Below are positions 43,368 through 55,855 of a DNA stretch of 64,000 bases, in pieces. The stretch covers positions 65,100,242 to 65,164,241 of the forward strand of contig OZ038381.1 of assembly GCA_964036045.1 (NCBI GenBank), read 5' to 3'. This DNA is from Eutreptiella sp. 'Long Island Sound 2002'. Lineage: Eukaryota; Euglenozoa; Euglenophyceae; Eutreptiales; Eutreptiaceae. The stretch's first letter is position 1. The number at the start of each line of letters is the position of its first letter. Position numbers and translations under genes: made by a program. The notes below the pieces were generated by a model that saw only the letters and a list, made by a program, of their open reading frames with translations, ran no database searches and was not told the origin of the DNA.

Positions 43368-44105
43368 AAATTGTACCATAAAGCACACATAATGCACATC
43401 TTGGGAGAGCATTGGGTGTGGGGTATTGCCTCACTGCAGTACAACTCCCTGTAAACCCCCCATGCACACCTTTTCGAGCAATACATGATGATCATGTAAA
43501 AAGAAAATACTAGGGTGGAAATTTTGTAGCCCTGTTTTTTTTCATGGAAACTCTTTTTTGGACCTGTCTCATTTATCCCGCCCCCGTGGAAAGTAGGGAC
43601 AATTTTTGCACCTCAACTCATCGTCATCAAAGCACACAAAATATACGAAAGCCCACGAAATGTGCGGAAAACCCCAAACAATAGAGTTGTTTGTACTTTA
43701 AAAAGAAAAAAACAAAAGTGTGCTCAAGAACCTGTCGGGATGCACTAAAACCCGCCCAAAAAAAAAGCCCCCCCCCCCCCCCCGCGAAAACGTACCATAA
43801 AAAAACCCAAATTGACTTAAAACCCCCTAAATGTACCAAACAAAAACCCCGAAATGTACTACCACACGGCGCGCCCAAACCCCCCCTTTTACTAATCCCC
43901 CCGGGGGTGGGGGTAAGTATAAAACGGGGTTTGTTTAAGTTCAAGGGGGGGGAGGGTTAGTACAAAAGCGGGGGACCCTGTAGTACGCCCCATCTGTGAG
44001 GGGGCAGCTTCAGTGTTGGGCACACAACCTTTCGTGCAATTTTTAGCGTGCAGTTGTCACAACCATGCTTTGCCCATTACCCCACTTAACAAATCAAGAC
44101 TCGCC

Positions 44106-47100
44106 AATAGGACCGAGCTGGGTCCTAGTCTTGGTTGACGCATTGGAAAAACCGTGAAGCAAAGCCCGCTTGCTTTGGAGATTTTCCTCCACGGTCAGGA
44201 CGATCGTCCTAAAACATGGCCCAAAAACGGCTTGTTTTCACCTCGAAATTGCCCACCCTGTGGCACCACGGCATGGCACACGCCATATTCACCACCCCTT
44301 TGCGTTCTTTTGATGGCCCAATCGCTATGGAAGAACAACGGCCCTCATTGGAAACACCTACGCGGCAGACCAACGATCGTCTTGAGTTTTTAGGACGATC
44401 GTCCTGAAAATAGCCCCAAAACGGCCATTTTTGGACACTAAAATGGCCATAGAACAGGCTAGACGGCTTGAAACGGCACGAAACCTGTTTGTGGTGATGC
44501 TCCTTTGCTCCCCGGTCGCTTTGAGCTACTTGGATGCTGGTTCTGAGCCACTATGTCCCCGCAAGGACGTTGTAACCGCCTGTTGCTTGTTGCTGCTTGC
44601 TGCTGCTTGCTAAAATGTGTTGCTCATCCTTGGACCCTAAGAAGGGGTGTAAAACCTCGACAGGGTAAACCCAGCTCGGTAATCAAGACTGAAACTAGGA
44701 CCGAGCTGGGTCCTACTCTTGCGTAACGCATTGGAAATCACCGTGAAAGAGGGACTGCTTTTTTTACACATGTGCTTCCACGGTCAAGACGATGGTCTGG
44801 GAACACGGCTCAAAAACGGCTCATTTTCACCTCAAATTGGACCACCGCGTGCCACCACCGCATGGTACATGCCTAATTGAACACCCATTTGCCATCATTT
44901 GATAGCCCAATCGCTACGAAAGAACAACGGCCCTCATTGCAAACACCTACTTGGGACAACGACGATCGTCCTGAACTTTCAGGACGATCGTCCTAAAAAC
45001 GGCCCAAAAACGGCCATTTTCGGACATTATATCGGCCATAGGACGGGCTAGACGGCTCAAAACGGCACGAAACTTGTTTGTGGCGATGCGCCATTGCTCC
45101 CCGGTCGTTTTTAGCTACTTGGATGCCGGTTTTGAGCGACAGTGCTGTCAAAAGGACTTTTTACTCGCCTGCAGCTATTGCTGCTGCTTGCTGCTGCTAA
45201 AAGGTGTTGCTCACCTTGGACCCTAAAAGGTGGTGTAAAACCTCCACAGGGTAAACCCAGCTCGGTAATCAAGACTCGAACTAGGACCGAGCTCGGTCCT
45301 AGTCTTGCGTAACGCATTGGAAATCACCGTTGAAGAAAGACCGCTTGTTTTAGAGATGTGCCTCCATGGTTACAACGATTGTCCTGAAACAGGGCTCAAA
45401 AACGGCTCATTTTTACCTCTAAATGGACCACCGCGTGGCACCACCGCATGGAACATGCCTTCTGGAACACCCATTTGCCATCCTTTGATGGACCAATCGC
45501 CATGAAACAACAATGGCCCTCATCGGAAACACCTACTTGGCGCAGCGGCGATCGTCCTGAACTTCGAGGACGATCGTCCGGAAAAGGGCCGAAAACAGCC
45601 CAAAAACGGGCATTTTTGGACACTAAATCGGGCATAGAACGGGCTAGACGGCTCGAAATGCAACGAAACTTGTTGGTGGTGATGCGCCTTTGCCCCCCGG
45701 TCGTTTGGAGCTACTTAGATGCCGGTTTTGACCCACAGTGTCGTCACAAGGACTTTTTATTCGCCTGCTTGCTACTTGCTTGCTGCTGCTTTTTGCTGCT
45801 GCTAAAACGTGTTGCTCAGCCTTGGCCCCTAAAAGGTGGTGTAAAACCTCGACGGGGTAAACCCAGCTCGGTAATCAAGACTCGAACTAGGACCGAGCTG
45901 GGTCCTAGTCTTGCGTAACGCATGGGAAATCACCGTTGAAGAAAGACCACTTGCTTTCGAGATGTGCCTCCATGGTTACGGCGATTGTCCTGAAACACGG
46001 CTGCAAAACGGCTCATTTTCACCTCAAAATGGACCACCGCGTGGCACCACGGCGTGGTACACGCCTTATTGAACACCCATTTACCATCCTTTGATAGCCC
46101 AATCGCCATGAAAGAACAAAGGCCCTCATCGGAAACACCTGGTTGGCGTAGGGGCGATCGTCCTGAACTTTGAGGATGATCGTCCTGAAAACAGCCGAAA
46201 ACAGCCCAAAAACGGCCATTTTTGGACACTAAATCGGCCGTAGAACGGGCTAGACGGCTCGAAATGCAAGGAAACTTGTTTGTGGTGATGCGCCTTAGCT
46301 CCCCGGTCGTTTTGAGCTACTTGGGTGTCCGTTTTGAGCCATCGTGTGGTCGCAAGGACTTTTTACTTGCCTGCTTGCTTGCTGCTGCTTGCTAAAACCT
46401 GTTGCTCAGCCTTGGCCCCTAAAAGGTGGTGTAAAACCTCGACGGGGTAAACCCAGCTCGGTAATCAAGACTCGAACTAGGACCGAGCTGGGTCCTAGTC
46501 CTGCGTAACGCATGGGAAATCACCGTGGAAGAAAGACCGCTTGCTTTAGAGATGTGCCTCCATGGTTACGGCGATTGTCCTGAAACACGGCTCAAAAAAC
46601 ACCACATTGCGGCTGACAACGGAATGAATGCCTTCCATATGTCCCTTTGGAACTTCAACAATGATCGGGCAGTACGGCATGTTGGCCACCGCAGAGTGCA
46701 GCAGCGTACCAGATGCCATCCCAGTGATATGCATCACCCCATCCATTGACTTGCTGTCAGTCACCCCGACTCATTTTCACGTCAACATGGACCACCGCGT
46801 GGCACCACGGCGTGGTACACGCCTTATTGAACACCCGTTTGCCATCCTTTGATAGCCCAATCGCCATGAAAGAACAACGGCCCTCATCGGAATCACCTTC
46901 CTGGCGTAGCGGCGATCGTCCTGAACTTTCAGGACGATCGTCCTGAAAACAGCCGAAAACGGCCCAAAAACGGCCATTTTTGGGCACTAAATCGGCCGTA
47001 GAACGGGCTAGACGGCTCAAAACGTCACGAAACCTGTTTGCAATGATGCGCCTTGGCTCCCCGGTCGTTTTGAGCTACTTGGATGCCGGTTTTGACCCAC

Positions 47101-47230
47101 GGTGTCGTCGCAAGGACTTTTTACTCGCCTGTTGCTGCTGCTTGCTGCTGCTTGCTGCTGCTGCTAAAACGTGTTGCTCATCCTTGGACCCTAAAAGGTG
47201 GTGTAAAACCTCGACAGGGTAAACCCATTT
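44106..47230 (+). repeat. Satellite array: five ~587-bp units with internal hairpins
   Basis: Direct tandem units start at about 44106, 44691, 45278, 45884 and 46474. Each begins with an inverted ACTAGGACC/GGTCCTAGT pair and contains near its middle a perfect or near-perfect hairpin (in the last unit CGATCGTCCTGAA 46913-46925 with TTCAGGACGATCG 46928-46940). It then has a (GCT)n run and ends with GGTAAACCCAGCTCGG. The start and end arms (CCCAGCTCGG and CCGAGCTGGG) are also mutually inverted across each junction. The last unit carries a ~170-bp insertion. A ~55-codon - strand frame recurs in several units but probably reflects shared sequence rather than a gene. Confidence 0.92.
46600..46768. 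mobile_element. ~170-bp insertion in the last satellite unit
   Basis: Other units read CTCAAAAACGGCTCATTTTC here; this one is interrupted after CTCAAAAA and resumes at ACTCATTTTC. The inserted DNA has CTGACA near its left end and TGTCAG near its right end, and a - strand frame open throughout. No clear target duplication. Confidence 0.55.
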
Positions 47231-49660
47231 CGTTAACAAGCAACACACTTGTATACCATGGAGGTGGAGGAACACGGCTAGTAGGGCACACAAGGCAGTA
47301 ACCATACAGTCGCGCATTGTGTATACAATGGTCCAAAAGGTGTACAACACAAAAAAAAAATGAGCCATGGCTCATTCTTCTGGACGAAGGGAATCAACAA
47401 GTAAGGGGGAAATTCGGAACGTATGGTCCGGTGTTTCTGACAAAACTAATATGATTCCGAGTAAATCTCATTGAGTGCCCGACTGAAGTCCTCAAAGCAT
47501 GAAGTAATGCCACAGGGTGCTCTGCACTCCCGTTCGTCAAACATCCCACAAACACCAAATGTATTGGGGGGGGGGGGGGGCGTATAGGGTCTTCTATAAG
47601 TTGAAACAGTGTTGACATGAAGGCCAACGGGGTGGTCGTTAACAACTTGGCCACTTGCGCTGTGGATGATTGGAGCGTGAGAAGGGACAAGAATCCCCAC
47701 GGAAACTCGACTGCCTTGGTGATAGATGCAGGGGCAATTGATGTACAACTAACTAATGTGTTTGACTCATGTGGGGTGGGGTGGACCGGCGCCGATAGAA
47801 CTCATCAAACATACAACAAATATAGGCCCTTTCAAAAGGGCCCACCAAGCAACAGCACGGTCCTTTGCCCTAGTTTCAAAACAAGTGGTACAAAGAGCAC
47901 ACAAACCTCCGCGTGCCAACTTACGCTGAACGCTCCAAGTGGGTGCAAACTCCTATCGTAACCAAAGCAGCACGACCACGGCAACACAACAACGTCACAC
48001 AGCACAAGTGATAACTCTCCTAAAGAGCTAGAGCAAACAACCTTGCTGTACACTTTCCACTATGAATCAATTTAAATTCCCAAAGGAAAGCCTTGAGAGT
48101 AGGTCTACCACGTTTATTACAAAAAAGTGACAAAGAAAAGGAAAGAAACTCGGCCGACTGACCCAGCAACCAACATCATCTAGAAAGTGTTCCATGACTC
48201 GTTACGTATCACCAGGCAAGAAGGTGACGAAAGGCACTGCATGAAGAATGTTACAACCAAGCTGCACTGGTGCACTAGACACACATCAAAGAAAGAAGCT
48301 TGATCTAGAGGCAAGTAAGCACATGGACCAGGACAACAAGAGGACGTTGAGGACGGGTGCCTTGCCATTCTCCATAGCCAAGCCCATCGATGCAGACCGT
48401 CCACGAACAGTACAACCCAGGTCGCAATACTGTAACTTGGTGGTGAAAGCCTTCAAGGCATTGCCAACGCAAAAGCAACAGGTTTCGTCCGTCCACGAAG
48501 GAGGCTGTTGCGTGAGCACCAAGTGGGGTTTACAAACAAATGGCCGGCCAAAAAAAAGAGCCATGGCCCATTCTTTTGGCGAAGGTACCATACATGAGGG
48601 TGTATGAGGGTACGTTTGCCCGGCGCGTGCCCGGCATCCAAATTAATGTCCCGGTCGTCCATCCCAATGCTTTACCACTAGATATCACTCCGTCCTGCAG
48701 CCTAGGAACCTTAAGCACGAATGACACCACAAAGCACATGTGCAAGCGCACAAGGATCCCTTCATGCATCGGTATTTCACAGCTGTAATGGCTGCACGGG
48801 CTTGTGTTCCAAGGAAATAACATGGGGTGGATTGCAAAATGGGAAGGTCACGGATGCAAAGAAACAGTGCAAAATTATGGTGCAAACATGCGCAACTTCA
48901 TCCCCACGGCTGTGAGGGTGAATACATTCAGCGCAATACCTCTCATTGTACTGCCCCCAAATTGTGGTGGTGTGTTTGTGACAACACAAAGCAAAAAGGT
49001 GTGGCTACATCACCCTTGCCTTCTAGGGGTCCCCATAGCGGGAATGAATCAACCTACAAATGAATGGATGTGGCGGAAATGAGCAAAAATTTTGTGGAAG
49101 GGGTGAAAATCCAACCATAGGGTATCCCCAAGTTGAAAGAAGCATCAAAGTATCCGTTTTCCAACAAGAACGTGTCCCCAATACGGGGACAAAAAAAAGC
49201 GGGAAATGGGCGGAACTTGGGGAAAATAAGGGGGGTAATTGCACGGCGCGCTAACATACTCTCTATCTACAAATTCAGCCACAAGAACGAGCCATGCTAC
49301 GTTTTTTGTTTGACTCTTTGGGGAAAATCTCATGCATGATGCGAAAATCATATAGTTCATTACTATTGGTATGCAAACGAACACACAACACACAAGACGG
49401 CGACCGACGCCTTGCAACTACCCATACTACACAAGACAGCAAACAACACACCACTTGGCGTACAAAGACAGAATTGTCTTGAGATGGTTCATAGGGCTTT
49501 GACACACAATGCGCGTAACAAAACACTCCCCAAAACCCTGAAATTGAAAACTCCCGAAATGAATCTTATTGGGTTCACAACAAGTGGGCAGTTAGGGGCG
49601 CCTAAGTTGCAAGCAAAGGGGAAATGGTGCCAGAGACCACAAGTGATGGCACGAGCATGC
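47231..49660. other. Short open frames, none recognised
   Basis: Best candidates: + strand 47617-47961 (114 codons, ATG start, Asn/Thr/Ser-rich) overlapped by a - strand frame 47748-47446, and + strand 48248-48607 (119 codons, Lys/Gln-rich, ending TGA). A run of 15 G lies at 47566-47580. A ~35-base word containing GAGCCATGGC and CATTCTT occurs at both 47350-47390 and 48550-48585. Confidence 0.25.
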
Positions 49661-49694
49661 TGTGGGCCGCACGGGTCTCGGATCACGTAAGCGG

Positions 49695-50350
49695 CAACGT
49701 GAGGGTGACACGGTGATGGGCTTTGAAGACATGGGGGAACGGCATACTCTTGTCATTGCCCATCAAGGCACAGTTAGGAGGGAGGGAGTCCGTGCTGCCA
49801 TTAGCAAGCTAGAGGCGGTGCTGCACACCTTGCACGCCACCACGTCACAGCTGTTGCAAACATGCTCGGGCGCATTGGTCTAACCTAGTGAACAACGAAA
49901 CCGTGGTGGCAACGGAGGGCAATATGCGGTCGTCACGAAACACCCGCCCGGTGGCGACGTTTAGACGCCGCGGAGGCGCTGGGTCGCAGGGTCGGGCCCA
50001 ACAACCAAGAGATCGCCGGGCAGGGAGGTGGGCTAAAGCTGTATGGGGTAAAGGTAGGTGTCCTACTTGTTGCTTCGTAGCTGGCTCCAAGGATATCAAG
50101 GTCGGAATTTGTGGCCGTGGTGGGCCATAGTGGCCGTTGCCTTGTCAAGGACTTTGTTGAGGCGATCCTCTCATCTTTGGGTGTACACATTGTGGCCCCA
50201 ATATCCCGCAAAATGCTGTTATGGGGGCGTGGGGGCTCGGAGGGGCAGCAAACAACTCAGTTGATGGCTCAAGTGATGGTGTCGCAAGGCATGATTCACC
50301 GGCGTGGTGTGCACGTGGCCGCTGTCCGACCGTGCGTGCGCGCAATCTAG
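49695..50350 (+). other. Possible decayed coding region
   Basis: Protein-like pieces lie in successive frames: 49695-49883 (helical, ending TAA) and 50111-50350 (hydrophobic then Gln-rich, ending TAG). A - strand frame 50211-49933 competes. No family recognised. Confidence 0.2.
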
Positions 50351-50839
50351 CCCGCAGCTACCATCATGGAGATTATGTCAGTGGTGCGAGAAATTGAGCG
50401 GGTTGCACTAAGTGTGGCAGCAGTGCGATTTTGTCTGACATGACTGCACCTCTAGCAGAGGGAGGACTCTTGGACGGGTTGCGGATGGGGTGCATCCGGC
50501 TTGATGAGGGTTTAAGCAAGTGTCCATGGCGATAGTAGGGGGCTAGGAGTGGAGAAAATCCCCGACGGGTAGAAATCTTGGTAGTCGCTTTGTTTTGGGG
50601 GGGGGTCGTGGTTGAAAAAAGTATCAGCTCTGTGGACAGTTCGCCCACCTAGTAAGAGCTAGCCGACCTGTGCAACTACCTCGCAACCACGGCCGCGTGC
50701 CACATGCACCACCGTGAAGCCGGCCCAACAATCTCGCGTCACGGTTGCGCTTGCTCAATGGAGGGTTGCCACAGTGTTGTCAGACCTCCTCTACTACGAG
50801 CCGGCCTTGCCGTGGTTGTTCTGCCATGGCACTACTCGA

Positions 50840-51195
50840 GGGACCACGGTGAGGACTGCACCTAGCACTTCGCCGCTTCCCATGGCACCATGTGCAAGGG
50901 TGACTTATTGTCGGCGAGGCTCACCGCTACGTTAACGAGTGGCCAGGAACCGCTGTGGGGCCTTCGCGACAATCTCCGTCGTGGCGCTGGCATACCAATG
51001 TCATGCCATCCTCGCGCTTGCAGAGCAGAAGAATTCGCGGCGGTACTCCCGTCGCGGCACTGCAATGGCATTTCCCCTAGGCCACTCACTACTCAAGCTA
51101 CCATGGTGGGGACTGCACCTGGCGCTACGCCATCATCTATGACACCCTATGCGGGGGTGATGTGTCATCGGCGGTGCTCACTGCCTCGTTAGAGC
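50840..51195. repeat. Diverged ~250-bp direct duplication
   Basis: GGACTGCACCTAGC to about 50940 and GGACTGCACCTGGC to about 51195 share order and many words. Flanks 50351-50839 and 51196-51500 show no gene. Confidence 0.55.
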
Positions 51196-51503
51196 AACAT
51201 CGTAACGCCATCTCAGCAGCCGCACACCCACCATCTTGTTGCACATATCGCGGTACAATGTCGCTAAGACGCAAACTATATGGCCGGGCATCAACGTGGT
51301 GACGGCTCATACCAAACACATTGATAGCGCCGCAATACTCCACCGTGCTACTTTGGCTATAGCGACACATGTCCCGCAATAAGGAAACCGCTGGTACTCA
51401 TGGCAGCGGCACTGCACGTCATGGTGTAATCTGGCAACGTCGCAGCACCGGCGGTACTCACCCGGCCGTCCGTGCGCGAAGTTGTTCTAGGCTGCGTCCC
51501 TCG

Positions 51504-52204
51504 TCACCCAGCGACGTCCTTAACATGAGGGTGAAGCCCGCGGGGAGAACCGCACCCCAAAGATCTGTGGTTGCGTGCGGAAAGTTCAATGGCATGAACC
51601 GGAGGGCCGGGGTTGATGATAGGGACCCAGGCTGGTGGCTCCAAACGTAACATTGCCCCACACCCGAGCTCTGAACTAGACGGCCGGAGGGCGTGTTCAC
51701 AAGTGTGCATCAACATCGTATGGCCCCACAATATGGCACAGCTAAGCTCCACGAGTCCCTCGGCAAGTGTGCATGGGATCCCAAAGGGTTGAAGCACAGG
51801 CCACCGTATGTGAGACCAACGCTGGCGCTCTTCCTCCTTGTCCCCCTTAAGCACCCCGCCCCCCGTTCTCCCCTGCCCCCCCTTCCGACCCCCCCCTTGC
51901 TGCGCCACATCGCAACAGCTGCAGCAAATTTCTTTGAAGGCTGCCTTGGCGACCTTGGCGTGGCATGGCCAACGAGAGGACCCCAAACATGGGGCCACCT
52001 CGCGGAGCGCCGGGGCACTTCGCCCCAAGCCCGGGTTGCGGTCACTTGGCCTGTTTGCTTCCCTTGTTTGTATCTTGTCCCAGTCACCAAGCCGGGGCCT
52101 TTGAGGTAGTGAGTCAGATTACACACCGTGTGGCAGCCGAGGTTCGGCCCGCAAAAGCTTCGTGCATCGCCCGTGCCCGTGGCCTCGTATTGTTTGCCCA
52201 TCAA
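51504..52204 (-). other. Overlapping GC-rich - strand frames
   Basis: Frames of 174 codons (52028-51504) and 164 codons (52204-51710) overlap in different phases. No motif; they may be remnants of the region that includes 52212-52619. Confidence 0.2.
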
Positions 52205-52211
52205 GCGCCCA

Positions 52212-52619
52212 TCAACCGCCCATGCTTTCTGAGGCTACTCCCTCTTTTATGATCCGCACGGCAGCGGTGACGGTCCAAGGGCGGTTGGCATGCACCGCTT
52301 TGCTTTTGCTCCACCTGTTGAGCCAGTGCAGAGCGGCATGCAATCCTTCTTTATGCTGCTCCTTCATGGCACTGGTCTTCTCAAAGAGGTCGGCGTGTCG
52401 TGGAAGCTTCCACGCCGCATTGAAGGGGTCGTACAAAAACAAGGTGGCGGCCCGCGCAGCAAGGCATGATCTATTTCTAGTCCACGGATTCCGCGTTGCC
52501 GAGAGTGCCGTGACAATGTGGAATGTGTAGTCTCGCAACTCAAAGGTGGTGGCCAAGTCTTTCAAAAGCGCTAGGCTGAGGCGATCGACGACCCACACCC
52601 CCATCTCGTTCCTGTCCAT
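52212..52619 (-). CDS. Hypothetical protein, 135 codons
   Basis: I do not recognise it. An ATG at 52619 opens a frame to TGA 52212. It has well-mixed composition with hydrophobic-helical segments, many Trp/Leu/Ala, a D-P-F-N turn and a Lys/His-rich helix, as in a folded globular domain. No low complexity. The frame is open upstream of the ATG as well, so it may be an exon or a fragment. Confidence 0.35.
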   Translation of the reverse strand: MDRNEMGVWVVDRLSLALLKDLATTFELRDYTFHIVTALSATRNPWTRNRSCLAARAATLFLYDPFNAAWKLPRHADLFEKTSAMKEQHKEGLHAALHWLNRWSKSKAVHANRPWTVTAAVRIIKEGVASESMGG

Positions 52620-53113
52620 AGGCGAACAAAAGTGTGGCGCCTGAGCTGATCAGGGATCAACGGTGCCTCATTTCTCTAGCGGTAGAACGCCGCGGAGATG
52701 TCGGAAAGGTGCCCATTCTGTCCAAAGGGTGGCCACCATCCCCTGCTCATCGCATTCTTGAACTTCCGCAGCTACGCTCATCAATCGTCGTAGCTATCGA
52801 AAGGCGCCACATGCAAAGCTGGACGGAAGCAAGAATCTGTTCGGCAACGTGATGCGAAAGTACAAAAAGTAAAATGGTAAGAAAGACGTGGTTCCGGGAG
52901 TTGGATGCAAAGTACAATGTACAAAGCACATCGAAGTGCCGGGGGCGAATAGAAACAACAATTGTTCAAATGGAACGTTCTATCGGGGCTACATCGCAAG
53001 AAGTAGATTCACACAGCGGACACCACACTCTAGGAGTGCTTTGCAATTCATGGGGAAACAAGCCTTTCTTCTGTTCTCAAGGCTAGGGTTAGGAGCGCCG
53101 AACTCTTGCTGCT

Positions 53114-53794
53114 ATGACGCCAATCTCGACAATGCCTCCTACCGAGTTGGAGTCCGATCCCAGCAGTGGCATGCCCGCTGACGTGCGCGCTACCCTCTTG
53201 CATTGCGCCTTTGGATCTTGGCCTTTGGACCACCAATATGCTGGGCTAACTGCCCTCACCTACCACAGGAGTTGTGTACCTAATGTCATGGACAATAGCG
53301 ATCGCTTTTGTAGTTTTGATGTTGAGCCCTCTGCCTCCGTCTACAGTTGGGCCAACCCTTTCTTTGATTTTCATGCTGAGCTCATTGCCTCTGTTTGCGC
53401 TGGGTGCACCCCTTGTGTGGTGGTGACGCTCAACCAGCAGATGAAGGCCCAACCGATTTCAAGCCCAACCCGAAGCAGCAGCCAGCAACAACACCAAACG
53501 GCTGTTGTGCCAGGGGACCGAGCAACCAGCACACACAGTCCTGGCGGCTGCCAAATCCAAGCCCACTTCCAAGCCCATGCGAAAGCAAAAGCGGGCAGTC
53601 CACCCAGCAAAGACATCTCAAAAACTGGGCAAGCCCAAGGGGGCGAGCCATCCGTAGACAGAGTCCAAGCGACCACAAAACACAGACCCAAGTGCACGCC
53701 CAAGGCAAAGTCGCAGCGAGCAACGCAACTAGATATTTGTTTGAAGGCAGGGCTCCCAATACACTTTTACCTTGTATATGGGTCATATGACTGA
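53114..53794 (+). CDS. Hypothetical protein, 226 codons
   Basis: I do not recognise it. An ATG at 53114 opens a frame to TGA 53792-53794. Residues 1-115 look globular, with Trp, Cys and aromatic residues. From about residue 120 the protein is Gln/Ser/Lys/Pro-rich and disordered. In the second half another frame is Lys/Pro-rich and at least as plausible, so a frameshift near 53460 is possible. No signal peptide or domain. Confidence 0.4.
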   Translation: MTPISTMPPTELESDPSSGMPADVRATLLHCAFGSWPLDHQYAGLTALTYHRSCVPNVMDNSDRFCSFDVEPSASVYSWANPFFDFHAELIASVCAGCTPCVVVTLNQQMKAQPISSPTRSSSQQQHQTAVVPGDRATSTHSPGGCQIQAHFQAHAKAKAGSPPSKDISKTGQAQGGEPSVDRVQATTKHRPKCTPKAKSQRATQLDICLKAGLPIHFYLVYGSYD

Positions 53795-54277
53795 AGCTTT
53801 GGGGGACAGTTCGCCACAATCATGGAAGAGGAATTGATCAAGTTTTTGGATGTAGAAAGGCAAGCATACAACTAGCAAGAGCACCACCAGAAGACGCATC
53901 GGAGTGGGATGTTCTGCCAGATTCTGGTGGTGCCCTAGTTGGCTGGTGTTGGCAAAATTGAGCCTAGAGGAAAGATTACGAGGAACAATATCACTGGGTG
54001 GTAGAGAAAGCAACCAAGGCAATCATAACCCATCAGACTAGGGATGCCCAAGGGACCGCGTAACCAACACAACTAATAGAGATAGGCTAAGCAACCTCCA
54101 AGCCGAAGCCCAACCCCAAGCCTAAACCCAAGTAGCCGTAGCCCAAGCATGCTTTCTTGCTTTCTCGCTTGCTTTCTTGCCGGGCATTCAATGGCCGGTA
54201 GGCCAATAGCAGCAACTCGCGCGCGCGAGAGAAAGAGATATGTATAGATCTATCGGCAATCCCCCGAGATGCCTACG
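53795..54277. other. No gene recognised
   Basis: Contains a (GC)n-like GCGCGCGC word near 54220 and a TTGCTTTCTTGC-type short repeat near 54150-54180. Confidence 0.4.
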
Positions 54278-55250
54278 TTGCTACCTAATGGTAGAAGACA
54301 TGCTGCGTGTTGCCAACAGGGAGTTAAGACACAAGTGAGATTGTTTTGTGGGGGCGCACAGCCCCTCCATCACCTACAAAAGAAATCAACAGGATGTGTA
54401 AAATGACCTGAGACAGTGATGGTGGATGATAATGATGGTTTGGGGCCATTTTTGCTATTTTTGCCGATACTGTGATGCGAAACAAAGTCGAAAGCCCGTG
54501 TGATGCTAGCTGATGGTAGAACACTTGCTGCGCCTTGCAAGCGTGGAGTTGATGGCCAGAGAAGGTATTTTATGTCGCCTAGGGGCCGCTCCAACTGCTG
54601 CAAAAGAAACATAGGGGATTCTAAAAATGGGCTTCGAGACCGTTTAGCTTACCAAATCCAAACCTCTGCTTTGTCGCCTCATTGTGCAACACCTGGTGTG
54701 CCTTGCCAATGTGGAGTTGCAGGGCGAAGGGAGGGTTGTTGTGCACGTAAGGGGCCGTTCTAATACATGCAAAAAGAAACCAAGGGTGGGAGTGGAGAAC
54801 ATTGTTGCAAAACTACCACCGTTAGGGCCTTTTTCGTTGCTTGTGCCTATAGTGTGCATGCTCATCAAAGACAAAACCACTTAATTGTCGCCTGATGGTA
54901 GAACACGTGCCATGCCTTGTTAACATGGAGTTCATGCACAAGTGAGGTTGTTTTGTGTAAGCTGAGAGCCGCTCAATGTCATGCAAAAGAATTTCAAGGG
55001 ATTTGAAACAGGGCATTAGAGAGCTGTGTTCCACAAGCACGACCTTTTGGAGCCACTTTCAATGTTTCTGCCTATTGTGTGCATGCTTACCAAAGTCAAA
55101 AAGCCCTTGGTTGCTAGATGGTATAATAGGTGCTATACCTTGCTAGCTCATGGCCAAGGGATGCTTTTTTATGTAGGCCAGGGGCCGCTCAATCACATGC
55201 AAAAGAAACCAAACGGGATTCAAAAAATGGGCTCGGAGAACGGCTTGTGA
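54278..55250. repeat. Four to five diverged tandem copies, ~165-230 bp
   Basis: Copies begin near 54285, 54510, 54677, 54891 and 55115. Each has a TGATGGTAGAACAC-like start, a TGCC(TTG) word, a GGGGCCGCTC-like centre and a CATGCAAAAGAAA-like part. Confidence 0.75.
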
Positions 55251-55855
55251 GACCGGATCTTTCGCTAGGCCGCCGTGCGTGGAAAGCGTGCTATGTTTGG
55301 TGGTAAATTCCTTACTTCACCCCCGGTTGTGCATTCCTATTCATTGTGATATGGAAAAAAGACGAAGAGATAGACCAACATAGCCAATTGTTAAAAAAAA
55401 CATCAAGATGCCCAATTTAGGAAACAGAAGAGAGATTATGGAAGTCGGCATTTTTTGGGGTCTCTTGGGACAAAATGCCTATATGAGTATTGCACAAATT
55501 GCTTACCAATTCCACAATTCATGGCTTGCCGTGCAGCGCGCTGCATGTGCATTTACCATTGGTGAGGTCAACAAAAGAAGATAAACCCGTTGCTTAATTT
55601 GGAAAAAGCCCGTTGTGGTTTGCTCCGTTAAGCATTGTATGCCACAAAGGTGTAGCTTGTAGGCTCGATTTGAAATACTCACTCAGAAATGGCTGAAAAC
55701 TAGCTTTGAAAAAAAGGCGGGCGAGGGATTGTTCAATTTGTAACAGTCAAGGTTGCATAAGACTCTCAACATTCTTTCCGAAGATAGCATCTCTCTATCA
55801 ATCTGGTACCAAAAACAACCTCACCGGGTATTCACCTTCTACAATAATGAAATTC

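Noticed and set aside
42899-47020. A conserved protein encoded on the - strand of each satellite unit
   Set aside because: The frame is similar only because the units are similar; it starts and ends differently in each unit and is missing from two.
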